This document shows, piece by piece, positions 26,632-36,609 of a DNA stretch of 49,419 nt; the stretch's first letter is position 1, and every line of letters starts with the position of its first letter. The stretch is from Blastopirellula marina (GTDB taxonomy: Bacteria > Planctomycetota > Planctomycetia > Pirellulales > Thermoguttaceae), in NCBI GenBank assembly GCA_020721965.1, contig DYLS01000016.1, forward strand, positions 4,172 to 53,590, in the 5' to 3' direction. The position numbers were made by a program, and so were the translations under genes. The notes under the pieces were generated by a model that saw only the letters and a program-made list of their open reading frames with translations, made no database searches and was not told where the DNA came from.

Positions 26632-26764
26632 ATTGCATGGTCGGTGGCTTCTACGCGGACCATGTGAAGAGCGGTAAAGGATCAGATTGCACGAGCGAAC
26701 TGAGTCGGAGAATCACCGCAAGCTGCCTTGGGCCGTCCTCCACCGCTGTCTATGCGGTCGAGCA

Positions 26765-28081
26765 TCAATCGGCGGGCTTCTCCGGCGCGGCGTTTTCGTC
26801 CCGCTGTTCCGCGATCTCCGCGGATGCGATCTCCGCGGATACCTGTCCCGCTTCGGATGACGGAGGCGGGATTTCTGGTATGGCCGCGGCCGTGGCGTCC
26901 GTTCGAATGACGCTCACAGGAAAGAGAGACTTCATCCTAATTCGAGGGCCAAGGATCATGGCCAGAGCGAATAGTCCTAGGGTCTGGGCCGTGATGAGCA
27001 CCCCTTGATACTTGGGCCAGACCGCGCAGATGATGGTCGCACTCATGACCGCGACGGCCGCTAACATGATTCCGAGTGCGAGCCGCCAGCCGGCCAGAAA
27101 GAGCGTTCGAACGGTCAACAGCAAAATCGGGGCTGCGGCCGACAACACCACAGCGGCTGTCAGCGGCATGTACTCCTGGGCATAGTACATCAAGGGATAG
27201 CTTCCGGAAAACAGCCCGAAGGTAAGCAGCAGCATCCAGCGATCGAAGGCTGGCTTATCAGCCACCAGCGCGATCAATCCGGCTGCCAGGCCAAAAAAAA
27301 CGATGCTCAGCGGTCCCAGCCATCGCAGCTCCCCTAAACGGTCCATGGGAGCGATACCTAACACATCGAGCTGAATCGGCTGACCGAAAAGGAGACGTTG
27401 ATATTCCCACGTGTACTCCGTGCCGACTGGCATAGACCGGACCTGAGTCGGTTGCAGCGAAAGCTCCATCAAACGAACGTCGGCACCTGTGGTCGTGAGT
27501 TTCAGTGAGAGTCGATCCTCGATGCCCCCTGGTGGCATATCCACACGAAAAACGCCACGTCCCACAGCGGAATATTGGACCTCCAGCGGTCCAGACGATT
27601 CGTTCAAGGTGACGCGGCATCTCATTTGACCACCGGACACGGCGACAGCCTCGCAAGGGTCGCCATTGAGCGTGACTTGCAGATCTGCCAGGGAGATGAT
27701 TTCTGGTGGCAAAGGCAAAGACACCAAGCATGGGCTTGGCGCCTCGCTCGGCGCACGAACTTCGAGATGGCCTTGAAATCTCGTCTCGTAGATGGAGACG
27801 GGCATGACGGTCCCCACGCTCAACCGCGGCGTCAATTGGATCTCTGCCTCGAAAGCGACGATCTTTGCCGGCGCAAGGGAGGCGGTAGTAGAATCTACGG
27901 ATACCGCCGCGGCAGGATTTGGAGTTGCGGCCTCTTCCAGCGCTGCCGATCGAAGTGCCGATTGCCTTGCAGCCTCTCGGGCGCTCTGCACGGCAGGGAG
28001 GAGCAGCCCCATGAGCACACCAATGACGAGGATCACGACGAGCAGCTCAACGAGCGTGAAGGCCCTTGCATCGCGATACAT
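26765..28081 (-). CDS. Pseudopilin-type N-terminus fused to a polytopic membrane protein
   Basis: A 438-aa protein of unusual build. Residues 1-35 are a class III signal ([20 protein letters not shown]), with Ala at -1 and Glu at +5, as in type II secretion pseudopilins and the planctomycete DUF1559 family. A periplasmic-looking beta-rich region follows (about 60-245; [40 protein letters not shown]). Then come about five or six membrane helices (about 255-400; [60 protein letters not shown]) and an Ala/Glu-rich tail. The start is set by AGGAGG 8 nt upstream of ATG 28081. I do not know a named family with this order; function is unknown. Confidence 0.82.
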   Translation of the reverse strand: MYRDARAFTLVELLVVILVIGVLMGLLLPAVQSAREAARQSALRSAALEEAATPNPAAAVSVDSTTASLAPAKIVAFEAEIQLTPRLSVGTVMPVSIYETRFQGHLEVRAPSEAPSPCLVSLPLPPEIISLADLQVTLNGDPCEAVAVSGGQMRCRVTLNESSGPLEVQYSAVGRGVFRVDMPPGGIEDRLSLKLTTTGADVRLMELSLQPTQVRSMPVGTEYTWEYQRLLFGQPIQLDVLGIAPMDRLGELRWLGPLSIVFFGLAAGLIALVADKPAFDRWMLLLTFGLFSGSYPLMYYAQEYMPLTAAVVLSAAAPILLLTVRTLFLAGWRLALGIMLAAVAVMSATIICAVWPKYQGVLITAQTLGLFALAMILGPRIRMKSLFPVSVIRTDATAAAIPEIPPPSSEAGQVSAEIASAEIAEQRDENAAPEKPAD

Positions 28082-28253
28082 GAGAAGACCTCCTCTTTTG
28101 ACAGGGCAGTGACCTTTGCCACGACGCCCTGCCGACAAGGGGATTATACTTCGACTGAGAAATACAATCCATCATTCATTTTGCGGTGAAAGCCGCACGT
28201 GATGTTCATCAGCGACGGCCAGGGACCACCGAACCGAAGCCGTTCGTGAGTAA

Positions 28254-28321
28254 ATGTTCGACGGGAGGGGAGGTTCGACGGCAGGGTATGTTCGAGAGGA
28301 TCGGATGTTCGAGGGGAGGAG
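28254..28321. repeat. 17-bp tandem repeat, 4 copies
   Basis: Units start at 28254, 28271, 28288 and 28305 (consensus ATGTTCGASGGGAGGGG; second unit begins AGGTTCGAC). They lie in the 462-bp divergent space between the pseudopilin-chimera gene and the DJ-1-like gene. The rest of that space shows no further feature. Confidence 0.75.
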
Positions 28322-28543
28322 GCGAATGACGGGGAAGGCAGAACCCGTAGGATACTTGAGGTCGTATTGCAGAACCAGGATAATCAGGGGAGGTCATTAT
28401 CGACGCGATGAAACGGCTGATTGGGAAAGGCTTTGTCCAAGACGGCCGTTCGCCGTGATTGGTTGGGCTAGGTTGATGGTTGAAGTCTTCGCTTGACGGG
28501 GTGACTCCGCGGCAAATGGCAAACAATCGCTGGGAAAGAGACC

Positions 28544-29122
28544 ATGAAGATTCTGATGCTCGTTGGCGACTATGTGGAGGACTATGAGGTCATGGTCCCA
28601 TTCCAGGCCTTGCAAATGGTGGGGTTGACTGTTCATGCCGTGTGCCCTGGCAAGAGGTCGGGAGAGCGAGTCCGGACGGCCGTCCACGACTTCGATGGGG
28701 CGCAAACGTATTGCGAGCGGCCAGGACACGCATTTGCCGTCAACGCCGATTTCGAGACCGTGAACGCCGACGCATACGCTGGACTGTGCATCCCGGGGGG
28801 CAGGGCACCGGAGTATCTCCGCCTCAACAAACGGGTCCTGGAAATCGTGCGACGCTTCGCGGAGACGAAGAAGCCCATCGCTGCGGTGTGCCACGGGGCG
28901 CAATTGCTGACCGCGGCTGGCGTACTGAAAGGTCGGCTGTGCACATGCTATCCGGCGGTTGGTCCCGAGGTCGCCGCCGCGGGAGCCACCTACGTGGAAG
29001 TGGACCTCGACAAGGCCTATGTTGACGGCAATCTGGTTACCGCTCCGGCTTGGCCCGCCCATCCCGAGTGGTTGCGGAAATTCCTGGAATTGCTTGGCGT
29101 GGAGGTCCGTTTGCCCACGTGA
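28544..29122 (+). CDS. DJ-1/PfpI family protein
   Basis: A 192-aa class I glutamine-amidotransferase-like protein of the DJ-1/PfpI superfamily. The nucleophile elbow is AVCHGAQLL with Cys116-His117. A Glu near the N-terminus (DYVEDYE, 10-16) may be the partner acid, and [13 protein letters not shown] is the conserved Gly-rich loop. Relatives include stress proteases, deglycases/glyoxalases and amidases, and the sequence does not tell which. Single gene; the start ATG has GGAAAGAGAC just upstream. Confidence 0.9.
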   Translation: MKILMLVGDYVEDYEVMVPFQALQMVGLTVHAVCPGKRSGERVRTAVHDFDGAQTYCERPGHAFAVNADFETVNADAYAGLCIPGGRAPEYLRLNKRVLEIVRRFAETKKPIAAVCHGAQLLTAAGVLKGRLCTCYPAVGPEVAAAGATYVEVDLDKAYVDGNLVTAPAWPAHPEWLRKFLELLGVEVRLPT

Positions 29123-29312
29123 TGCAGCGCGTGGCCTATGTCTCTTGTTTCTTGAGCAAGCCGGCGATTGAAACAGTTCTTGCGTGTCAAACCAAAATCT
29201 CGCAAGGGAGCAACAGTCCCGGCGGCGCGTGAGCGTTTCTTGATCGTTTTCGGTCCCGTTCAAACTTCCTGCCTGGAGTCGTCCTACCACACCATTGCAT
29301 GAAGGTTCCTGT

Positions 29313-30677
29313 ATGACACTGCACACCCCCCTTCTCGGCATCCTTGTGGGCGTGGTCCCGTTCGTGCTGGCGTGCTCGCAAAACACGGGTCGTTCGACAG
29401 TCGGATCGAAGCCTGCGGTTTCGAGCGCCCCGGCAGCAACGGTGTCTTCCACTGCCAGCAAAATCGCAACAGTACCGACGACGGCGGCCGACCGGGAATC
29501 GGCGAACGGCTCCAAGTGGCTACGTTTCCACGGCCCTCATGGAGACAATCTGTCGGACGAAATCGGTCTGCTCAAATCTTGGCCGGAAGACGGTCCCCCT
29601 CTGTTGTGGAAAGCAGAAGGCCTGGGCAACGGTTTTGCTAGCGTTACTGTATCGCAGGGCCGAATTTTCACGGCCGGCAACGTAGAGGAGCAGCTCCTGA
29701 TCTCCGCCCTGGATATGGAGGGGAATATCGTCTGGCAGAAACCGAACGGGCCAGCCTGGACGAAAAACTATCCTGGTTCGCGGGGAACTCCCACGCTAGA
29801 CGGAGATCGGGTGTATCATCTCGGGGCGTCCGGCGATCTCATCTGTTTGAAGGCCGCGGACGGTGAGGTGGTTTGGAGCAAAAACATCCTGAACCAATTC
29901 GATTCCCAACCGCCCGAGTGGGGGCTTGCCGAATCCGTCTTGATCGACGGCGATCGGGTCATCTGCACGCCGGGTGGTCCTAAAACCTGCATCGTGGCCT
30001 TCGACAAGATGACCGGCGACGTCGTCTGGCAATCGGAATCCGCCGATGGCGATGGGCCGTCCTATGGCACGTCAGCCCTGGCCGAATGGGAAGGCTTGCG
30101 GATCGTTTTCAACCTTACGGCCAAGGCCTTGGTCGGCGTGGATGCCGAATCCGGAAAACTCCTTTTCCGCTATCCTCACGAGACAGCCTACGACGTCAAC
30201 GCCTGCATGCCCCTTTTCCACGACGGCATGGTATTCATCAGCACCGGCTACGGGAGCGGCTCGGAGCTGATCCGCCTGAAAAAGGAAGATGGCGGCGTCA
30301 CCGCGGAACAGGTGTGGCAAAACAAAGACCTCGACAACCATCACGGAGGGGTGATCTTGTACAACGGATATCTGTACGGTTCCAATTACCGCGGCAAATG
30401 GGTTTGTTTGGACTGGACCACCGGCGAGACAAAGTACACGGAAAATGGGGTGGGTAAAGGCTCGGCGATCTTGGCCGAGGGAATGCTCTACACCTATAGC
30501 GAACGGAAGAAGGTCGGATTGGTGCCTGCCGTGCCGGATCGCCATGAACCGATCAGTTCGTTCACCCTGCCGTCGGGCGAGCGCGAACAATCCTGGACGC
30601 ATCCCGTGATTTTGGACGGGCGGCTATATCTGAGGCACGGCAACCTGCTGTTCGCTTATAATGTTCGGGCGGAGTGA
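29313..30677 (+). CDS. PQQ-like beta-propeller lipoprotein
   Basis: A 454-aa secreted lipoprotein with signal MTLHTPLLGILVGVVPFVLAC, lipobox VLAC. A low-complexity Ser/Thr/Ala linker is followed by an eight-bladed PQQ-type propeller starting WLRFHGPHGDNLSDE. Blade motifs carry repeating Gly and Trp such as ADGEVVWSKNI, MTGDVVWQSE and DAESGKLLFRYPHE. Residues needed for PQQ dehydrogenase chemistry are not evident, so it is best seen as a WD40/PQQ-fold protein, common in planctomycetes with unknown ligand. ATG 29313 has GAAGG 8 nt upstream; the in-frame ATG at 29295 does not. Confidence 0.88.
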   Translation: MTLHTPLLGILVGVVPFVLACSQNTGRSTVGSKPAVSSAPAATVSSTASKIATVPTTAADRESANGSKWLRFHGPHGDNLSDEIGLLKSWPEDGPPLLWKAEGLGNGFASVTVSQGRIFTAGNVEEQLLISALDMEGNIVWQKPNGPAWTKNYPGSRGTPTLDGDRVYHLGASGDLICLKAADGEVVWSKNILNQFDSQPPEWGLAESVLIDGDRVICTPGGPKTCIVAFDKMTGDVVWQSESADGDGPSYGTSALAEWEGLRIVFNLTAKALVGVDAESGKLLFRYPHETAYDVNACMPLFHDGMVFISTGYGSGSELIRLKKEDGGVTAEQVWQNKDLDNHHGGVILYNGYLYGSNYRGKWVCLDWTTGETKYTENGVGKGSAILAEGMLYTYSERKKVGLVPAVPDRHEPISSFTLPSGEREQSWTHPVILDGRLYLRHGNLLFAYNVRAE

Positions 30678-30866
30678 AACGGAGCACTTGCGGGGCAGTT
30701 TTGGTAAGGTTTGCGTCGCGGGTTTTGTCGGGGGGGTATTTCCAGCTCTGCCGAGGGGGTCTTCAGGTCTTGCTACCCCCGGTTCGATGCGTAGCGGCGC
30801 AGGCAGGGCATCGGGAGTTGGTTGGCTACTTTTTCCGGGTCTCATGAAAGCGAGAGGATTGCAACC

Positions 30867-31643
30867 ATGCAGCGACGCGATTTTGTGACGGGTTCGGCGG
30901 CGGTGTTGATGGGAGGAGTAGCTGGCCAGGCCTTGGCCGAAGGTGGGGATCGCTCCATGCGGCAACTCCTGGAGCTGCGGCACTATTCCTTGGCTTCGGC
31001 AGCAAAACGAGAAGCCATGGAGAAGTTCCTTGCCGAAGCGGCCATTCCAGCGTGGAACCGCATCGGCATTCAGCCGGTGGGGGTGTTTCGCGCCCTCGAA
31101 GCGGAGGACGTTGGGCTTTGGGTCGTGCTCGTCCACGATTCTCCCGTCACCATAGTGACGGAATCGGCCCGCTTGATGGAAGATGCCGCTTATGTAGCAG
31201 CGAGTGGGGCTTTGCAAGACGCCTTCGATGATCCGGCGTACCAGCGGATCGAGAGCAGCCTGTTATTGCCGTTTTCTGCGATGCCCAGGCTGGAGGTCCC
31301 CACTCAGGCCGCCACGCGCGTCCTACAACTTCGCATCTACGAAAGCCACAATTTGGCGATGCACCTGAAGAAAGTGGAGATGTTTGAAAGTGGCGGCGAG
31401 CTGGAAATCTTCCGGCGAGTAGGTCTCAATCCGGTATTCTTCACCCGGGCCTTGATCGGCTCCAAGCTCCCCAACCTCACCTACATGTTAGGCTTTGAAA
31501 ACCTGGATGCGCAAAAGGCCGCTTGGGAGGCGTTCATGAAGGATCCGCAGTGGACCGAGCTGAAAGCCCGGCCCGAATATGCCAACACCGTCTCGAACAT
31601 CACGAACATCCTGCTGACCCCCAGCCCGGGATCGCAGATTTGA
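30867..31643 (+). CDS. NIPSNAP family protein with Tat-type signal
   Basis: A 258-aa protein starting MQRRDFVTGSAAVLMGG, a twin-arginine-style leader ending near QALA. It is followed by two ferredoxin-like NIPSNAP domains (about 35-130 and 145-250): LLELRHYSLASAAKREAMEK and VLQLRIYESHNLAMHLKKVE begin each, and MLGFENLDAQKAAWEAFMKD closes the second. NIPSNAP proteins are small alpha/beta dimers without settled chemistry; exported planctomycete versions are frequent. The start at 30867 has AGAGGA upstream; an ATG at 30822 would break the signal. Confidence 0.88.
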   Translation: MQRRDFVTGSAAVLMGGVAGQALAEGGDRSMRQLLELRHYSLASAAKREAMEKFLAEAAIPAWNRIGIQPVGVFRALEAEDVGLWVVLVHDSPVTIVTESARLMEDAAYVAASGALQDAFDDPAYQRIESSLLLPFSAMPRLEVPTQAATRVLQLRIYESHNLAMHLKKVEMFESGGELEIFRRVGLNPVFFTRALIGSKLPNLTYMLGFENLDAQKAAWEAFMKDPQWTELKARPEYANTVSNITNILLTPSPGSQI

Positions 31644-31784
31644 GATCCTCGTGGCTCATGGCATCGCGTCCGCTATCAGAGAGGCGGAGAGACCTCCGAG
31701 GCACTTCGTGCGGCATGGCTGATTCGTGCGACGGGGCGGGGTTGCTTACGCAGAATCAAAGGGCCATGACACGAAGAGGTACGC

Positions 31785-32987
31785 CTAGCCGCCAGTTTTG
31801 GCGGACCAAAGTCCGAATAGTCCTCGGCTGCTCTTCTTTTCAGGTTCCTTGCTCTTCTCGCCCGATAGGGTTTCCGCCAGCCGGAGAATAGATTGCGTTA
31901 CCGCAGAGCGGGACGCCTGTTCTAACAAGGGAATGCCGTTATTGCGGGCTTCGCTGCAAGCACGATAGTCGTTGGGGACTTGCCAGAATATCTCTCGACT
32001 AATAATTTCTTGCGCCTTTTTCAGCGTAATTTGCCCGTTCTCCATGCCGGACCGATTGACGATGATCTTCACCTTGTCCGCCATGCCCTCCATGTTTTGG
32101 AACGACATCATCAACCTCACCACGTTGCGCAAACATGGCAGGTCGAGCTGGGTAACCAAAAGGACGTGATGGGCCATCTCCAAGGCCATCATGTCGACGG
32201 GGGTAAAGGCCTTGGAAAGATCCAACACCAAGTGCGTGAAGGTCGCCTTGAGCAAGCCAATGACCCGTTGCAAATCCTCGGCGCTGAGAAGCGATACGTC
32301 CTCCAGTTGCACGGGACGTGGCAACAAGAATAACCCCGAGGCGTGCTTGGTCAACGACCGTTTCAGCAGCGAATAGTCCAACCGGGTGACATTCTGCGCT
32401 ACGTCTACGATCGTATAGTCCGGGATCGTGTCCAGGAGCACGTCCGCGTCTCCCAAACAGAGATCTAGGTCCACGAGGGCGACGGTATTCGTTTCGTTGC
32501 GAGCCAGGGCGCAGCCCAGATTGACAGCCAGCGTGGAGACCCCGACACCGCCCGTCACGCCGACCATCGCGATGACCTGCGACCCCCGAGCCTTGCTCTC
32601 TCCACGCCCGAATTTACGCTCGCCGACGCGGGCGATAGCGGCCAGCAAGTCCTCGATGCGTACCGGTTGGGGCAAGAACTCCTTTGCCCCCGCGCGCATC
32701 GCCTGGAGAATCAAGTTGCCGTCTTTGCTGGAGCTGACCACGAAGACGGCACAATCGGGAGAATGCTGCGTTACTCGCGAGACCAGATCGAGGGCCTTCT
32801 CCGGGTCCTGATCAATGGCCACGACGCCGATGTCGGGACTGGTTTGGGCCACCACGTCGGCGAAAAACTCGTAGCGCGAGCACTCGGCGTCCAGCCAAAT
32901 CATCTCCAGACCCAGGAGCAGACGCTTCAATTCCTCACGCGACGTATCTTGGGGATCGACGATTGCCAATCGCAGTACGTTACTCAT
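31785..32987 (-). CDS. cpaE: Tad/Flp pilus assembly ATPase-like protein CpaE (TadZ)
   Basis: A 400-aa protein that localises the Tad pilus machine. It has an N-terminal receiver-like domain (about 5-120; LRLAIVDPQD, IGVVAIDQD, AVFVVSSSKD, AGAKEFLPQPV) and a ParA/MinD-like domain from about 135 (VIAMVGVTGGVGVSTLAVNL). The P-loop lacks both usual lysines (Thr145 and Val150 stand in KGGxGK positions), so ATP hydrolysis is doubtful, as in some TadZ proteins. The tail is basic (KSKEPEKKSSRG). ATG 32987 is used; a GTG three codons earlier is possible. It is the last Tad gene in this direction. Confidence 0.9.
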   Translation of the reverse strand: MSNVLRLAIVDPQDTSREELKRLLLGLEMIWLDAECSRYEFFADVVAQTSPDIGVVAIDQDPEKALDLVSRVTQHSPDCAVFVVSSSKDGNLILQAMRAGAKEFLPQPVRIEDLLAAIARVGERKFGRGESKARGSQVIAMVGVTGGVGVSTLAVNLGCALARNETNTVALVDLDLCLGDADVLLDTIPDYTIVDVAQNVTRLDYSLLKRSLTKHASGLFLLPRPVQLEDVSLLSAEDLQRVIGLLKATFTHLVLDLSKAFTPVDMMALEMAHHVLLVTQLDLPCLRNVVRLMMSFQNMEGMADKVKIIVNRSGMENGQITLKKAQEIISREIFWQVPNDYRACSEARNNGIPLLEQASRSAVTQSILRLAETLSGEKSKEPEKKSSRGLFGLWSAKTGG

Positions 32988-33330
32988 CAGGCTCACCCAT
33001 GTCGTTTAGCACATCACGATGCTGCACGCCGCATCTTGCTAGGCCAGCCGATGCTATGTCGGGCAAAGCGGTTGCCGGCGTTCACCGGGATCGGGGCCAG
33101 TGCCGCCCGCCGTGACGGACTCTCCCGTCCAAGTCGGCTGCCGCGCAAGACCAAGAGCATTGGAATCTCTTGACAAGTATGGCTTACGAAATCGCGACGT
33201 GCAGACGGAAGATGGAAGTTCGTCAGCTTATGGAACGGTCTGGCAACTGGTTCTGGCAAATCCCGTAAACCGCCACCCCCGACCAAAGAGTACGAGTTGC
33301 GCAGCGCGAAATGTGGGACCAGAGATCGCC
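32988..33330. other. 343-bp gap between cpaC and cpaE
   Basis: This is long for a gap inside a pilus operon. No protein-like frame and no clear terminator can be seen. A 14-base near-duplication (GGTCTGGCAA / GGTTCTGGCAA at about 33238-33258) is all I notice. Confidence 0.3.
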
Positions 33331-35052
33331 CTAATCGTCATATCCGATCTTTCCCATGAAACCGGGCAGCGGCTTCACGTCCGGGGTTTCCTTGCTGGGG
33401 TTAGGGGGCAACGGAGCCGTCGCCGACGAGGGATTCGTTGCGGTCGATGCACTCGTCGAACGGCGTGGGGAGATGGGCATCTTCGAAGGTACGCGGTTCA
33501 GGACCGGCCCGCTGGGGGGAGCAGGTTCCAACGCAGGGGCGGGAGTCGGAGAGGGAGACGCACTCTCAGGCAATACCTCGATCGTTGCCATTTCGGTGCC
33601 AACGCCGCTGGGGCACTGGCGCTGGACTTCGATCAGGCCGCCAAAATAGAGTTCGGAGTCCGTGGGGCTGGAGGTGCTCAGGCCCGGTCCACCCGGTGGG
33701 ACATCCTCCGGATTCATGGCCGCGACCAATTCCGGCGTCACCAGAATCAACAGCTCCACATCGTTGGTGCGTTCCTCGACACGTCGGAAGGGCATGCCGA
33801 GATACGGCACATCGGAGATCCAGGGCAGCCCACGGCGTTGCGCTTCTGTTCGCGTCTCGACCAAACCGGCGATGGCGAGCGTCTGGCCTGCCTTCATCTC
33901 CACGCCGGTATCCACCTCTCGCACACGGAGGCCCGGCACGGTGGTGGAGTTGATCACCACGGAACGTGCTGAGTCGATTTCGCTGACCCGTGGTCGCACT
34001 TCGAGGCGGATCTTGCCGTTCCCCAAAACGATCGGCACGAAGTCGACCTGCGTGCCATACTTCTTGTATTCGATGGAGACGGTTCCCAGGCTTTGCGGAA
34101 CGATGATGGGAAATTCGCCGCCCACCTGGAAAAAGGCTGGCCGGCCGCTGACCGTGACCAAGGTCGGCTCAGCTAACACTTTCATCAAGTTGTCCTGCCG
34201 CAAGGCATCCAAGACACCGAAGAAAGCGTCATTTCCGTCGATCACGCTGAAAAAAAACGTTTCGGCGCCGGAAGTCGCGGCGGAAGCGGCGGTTCCTGCC
34301 AGAGGGTCGGCCGCCGTGGCACCGCTGATCAAGCCCGACACGCTCGATCGAACGATGTTTTGACCCGAAATCTGCGTCCAGTCGAAACCAAACGACCGGA
34401 GCTTGGTTCGTGAAACCTCCATCACCTTGACGTGCAAAAGGACTTCGTGCATCCCTCCCAACGTCAAATTGTTGATCACGCGGGGATAATATTCTTGCGC
34501 CAGTTGCATGATGCGGCTGACGTGCTCGGGTTGATCCACATAGCCGGATAGCATCACGCCATTCGAGATTGGAATGACACGCACGCTACAACTCGGGAAT
34601 TGACTTTCGATCAACAGGGATAGCTCCCGAACGTCGCCGAAGACGATGACATCGATGGCGTAAATGCTGCCAGACTCGTCCCACAGATTGACCTGCGTGA
34701 CCCCCGACTTCTTGCCAAAGATCTGAATCTGGTTCGGTGAAAGGGCGGTCAACTGCACGATCTCCGGATTGTTGACTTGAGCCTGGGGGATGCGTTTGTC
34801 CAATGTCAGGATTCGGCTCGTATTGACCGTCAGCTCTTGACGCTGGTTCGACTCCGTGATTTTGCAGACGACCGCGTCCGAGACGAGGGGCGGGCCGGCG
34901 GGTGGACTCCCGGAAGTCTGAGGGGCAGGCGAGGGGGACGCCGTCTGCTCGCAGGCGGCATCGCGAATCGGCAAGGAAAGAGAACTCAGGACCGCCGCAC
35001 AACCGGCCCACATGATAACCCGGCGGAGAATAAAGGAAGAGAGCCGCATCAT
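33331..35052 (-). CDS. cpaC: Tad/Flp pilus secretin CpaC (RcpA)
   Basis: Outer-membrane secretin subunit (573 aa) through which the Flp pilus passes. A signal peptide (IMWAGCAAVLSSLSLPIRDAACEQ) is followed by an N-terminal T2SS/T3SS short domain (LTVNTSRILTLDKRIPQAQV). A BON domain follows (ELSLLIESQFPSCSVRVIPISNGVML, split by GYVDQPEHVSRI), then the secretin domain at about 200-440 (VLAEPTLVTVSGRPAFFQVGG, GLVETRTEAQRRGLPWISDV, ELLILVTPELV). The C-terminus (about 470-573) is Pro/Ser-rich and ends in IGYDD; it may be periplasmic or a partner-binding tail. AAGGA lies before the double ATG at 35052. Confidence 0.93.
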   Translation of the reverse strand: MMRLSSFILRRVIMWAGCAAVLSSLSLPIRDAACEQTASPSPAPQTSGSPPAGPPLVSDAVVCKITESNQRQELTVNTSRILTLDKRIPQAQVNNPEIVQLTALSPNQIQIFGKKSGVTQVNLWDESGSIYAIDVIVFGDVRELSLLIESQFPSCSVRVIPISNGVMLSGYVDQPEHVSRIMQLAQEYYPRVINNLTLGGMHEVLLHVKVMEVSRTKLRSFGFDWTQISGQNIVRSSVSGLISGATAADPLAGTAASAATSGAETFFFSVIDGNDAFFGVLDALRQDNLMKVLAEPTLVTVSGRPAFFQVGGEFPIIVPQSLGTVSIEYKKYGTQVDFVPIVLGNGKIRLEVRPRVSEIDSARSVVINSTTVPGLRVREVDTGVEMKAGQTLAIAGLVETRTEAQRRGLPWISDVPYLGMPFRRVEERTNDVELLILVTPELVAAMNPEDVPPGGPGLSTSSPTDSELYFGGLIEVQRQCPSGVGTEMATIEVLPESASPSPTPAPALEPAPPSGPVLNRVPSKMPISPRRSTSASTATNPSSATAPLPPNPSKETPDVKPLPGFMGKIGYDD

Positions 35053-35368
35053 CCGTGACCATCCTTGTTTCGCGGGAACTCACCGCCTGAAGACTTGCCG
35101 GCAGTTCCGATGATTGCTTCCTTTTTCGGCAGGGCCATCCGTGCCGCGCCGTCCTAATCCCTCGGAGCGGCCGTCATCCTGGAGGCCGTCGAGAGACGTG
35201 ATTCTTGTGGTTTCTTGTTGGTGTTGGGACGCAACGTTGGAACTTGGTTGTCATTCGCAGTTACTTGCTCTCTGTCACCGATCCCCACACCAGTTATTCG
35301 TCTTTCAGAATGATCTCACGTGATGTTTTGCTTCGTTATGTTTTGCCACGGGCCGCGATCGGCGTCCG
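35053..35368. other. 316-bp gap between cpaB and cpaC
   Basis: There are no protein-like frames on either strand and no hairpin I would call a terminator. The composition is more T-rich than its neighbours around 35200-35345. Nothing can be assigned. Confidence 0.3.
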
Positions 35369-36463
35369 CTACTGATTTCGTGGTTCATCGGGAGGTGGCG
35401 GTGTTGGCTCCGGGTCTGCCGGCAAAGGTGGCGGTACGTCACTGGAGACCGTGGCCGGTGTGACATCAGCAGGTACGTCACCTAGCCCCGCGGAAACGAT
35501 CTTCCACCGGGTGGGCAGCGGGCCCGCGTCGGTCACGTTCGCCACCTCTTCGAGAATCACGTCACTAACGTCCGATCCAGAAATGATTCGTACTGGCCAG
35601 GACCTGGCTCCGCCCACGGTCGGCTGCGCGGCTGGAGGGGGCGTGTTGCTCGCTGAGTTCAAAAACTGGGCGAAGGCGTCCTGCGTCTGAGGACCCTGGC
35701 CTGGCAGCAATTCCTTATCCGGATCGCCCTCTCCAGTTGCCAGCCCCAGCAGTTCCGCTGGTTCGACTCCCTTGGTCTCCGCCGGATCGACATCTCCCAA
35801 TCCCCGCATGACCAGCCGGATCTGCCCCAACTCGCAAGCCGCAGTCAAGACTTCCGCCTGCTCTGGCATGACCAGAAGCGAGATGGTCTTCGGGCTTAAG
35901 GACTTCGATTCCTCGTCCGTCAACTCATATTTGTCGTCGATGGCGAAGACCTTGATGTTCTGTAAGATGGTTCGCGTGAAGTTTTTGGGAATACCCCGCG
36001 ATGGATTCGCGGAGAAATGCACCACGACGTCCACACGGTCGCCCGGGCGAATCATGGCCGAGCTGCCACTTACCGGGTCTACCTTCACGGAGACGACTCG
36101 ATATCCCTTCGGGATCCACGGGGCTGCCCCGGCGTCCACGGCGCCTTTAGCTAACAGATAACCTTCCAGAATGGGTGAACCCTTGAAGATCTTCGTCTTG
36201 GTACGACGATCGGCGATGCCTGCCAGATCGAAGATGGCTCCCTGGGGTATCTTCGACTTGGGCCACTCCTCCAGTTTGATCTGCGTGTCCGCGATGATTT
36301 CCCCGATGGGGATATCCTCCGTGGCCACCAGGATTGCCCGGGTTTCTTCCGCCTGCACGGTGATGGCGCGATCGCGCGTGGCGAGGACCTGTTGCACGCC
36401 GATGGCGGCAACCAGCCCGCAACCTATCGCCAAGGCCAATAGAATTAAGGATTTCGTGCGCAT
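35369..36463 (-). CDS. cpaB: Tad/Flp pilus assembly protein CpaB (RcpC)
   Basis: A 364-aa periplasmic protein anchored by one N-terminal helix (LILLALAIGCGLVAAIGVQQ). The SAF domain (about 40-105; ILVATEDIPIGEIIADTQI, KIFKGSPILEGYL) is followed by the RcpC/CpaB C-terminal domain (VSVKVDPVSGSSAMIRPGDR, VDVVVHF, ISLLVMPEQAEVLTAACELG). The tail is unusually Pro-rich (about 325-364). CpaB works beside the secretin CpaC, which is the next gene downstream. Confidence 0.92.
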   Translation of the reverse strand: MRTKSLILLALAIGCGLVAAIGVQQVLATRDRAITVQAEETRAILVATEDIPIGEIIADTQIKLEEWPKSKIPQGAIFDLAGIADRRTKTKIFKGSPILEGYLLAKGAVDAGAAPWIPKGYRVVSVKVDPVSGSSAMIRPGDRVDVVVHFSANPSRGIPKNFTRTILQNIKVFAIDDKYELTDEESKSLSPKTISLLVMPEQAEVLTAACELGQIRLVMRGLGDVDPAETKGVEPAELLGLATGEGDPDKELLPGQGPQTQDAFAQFLNSASNTPPPAAQPTVGGARSWPVRIISGSDVSDVILEEVANVTDAGPLPTRWKIVSAGLGDVPADVTPATVSSDVPPPLPADPEPTPPPPDEPRNQ

Positions 36464-36609
36464 TGGGGAATTCCCGGCTTGGTCTGAGCGGCCGGCTCGT
36501 CGTGCTCCCTCACTCGTCCTCCCTGCTCGCCGTTTTTGCCAACTTCCTTGTAATCCCTATTACTTTCCAAGGGTAAGTCGCTTTTTGAGTGGAGGGGTAA
36601 TCCTCTTTT

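Noticed and set aside
28397-29515. 372-codon open frame antisense to the DJ-1-like gene
   Set aside because: It overlaps a well-supported gene on the other strand and has no recognisable features.
33662-34363. 233-codon open frame antisense to cpaC
   Set aside because: Shadow of the secretin gene; Arg/Ser/Pro-rich, no domain.
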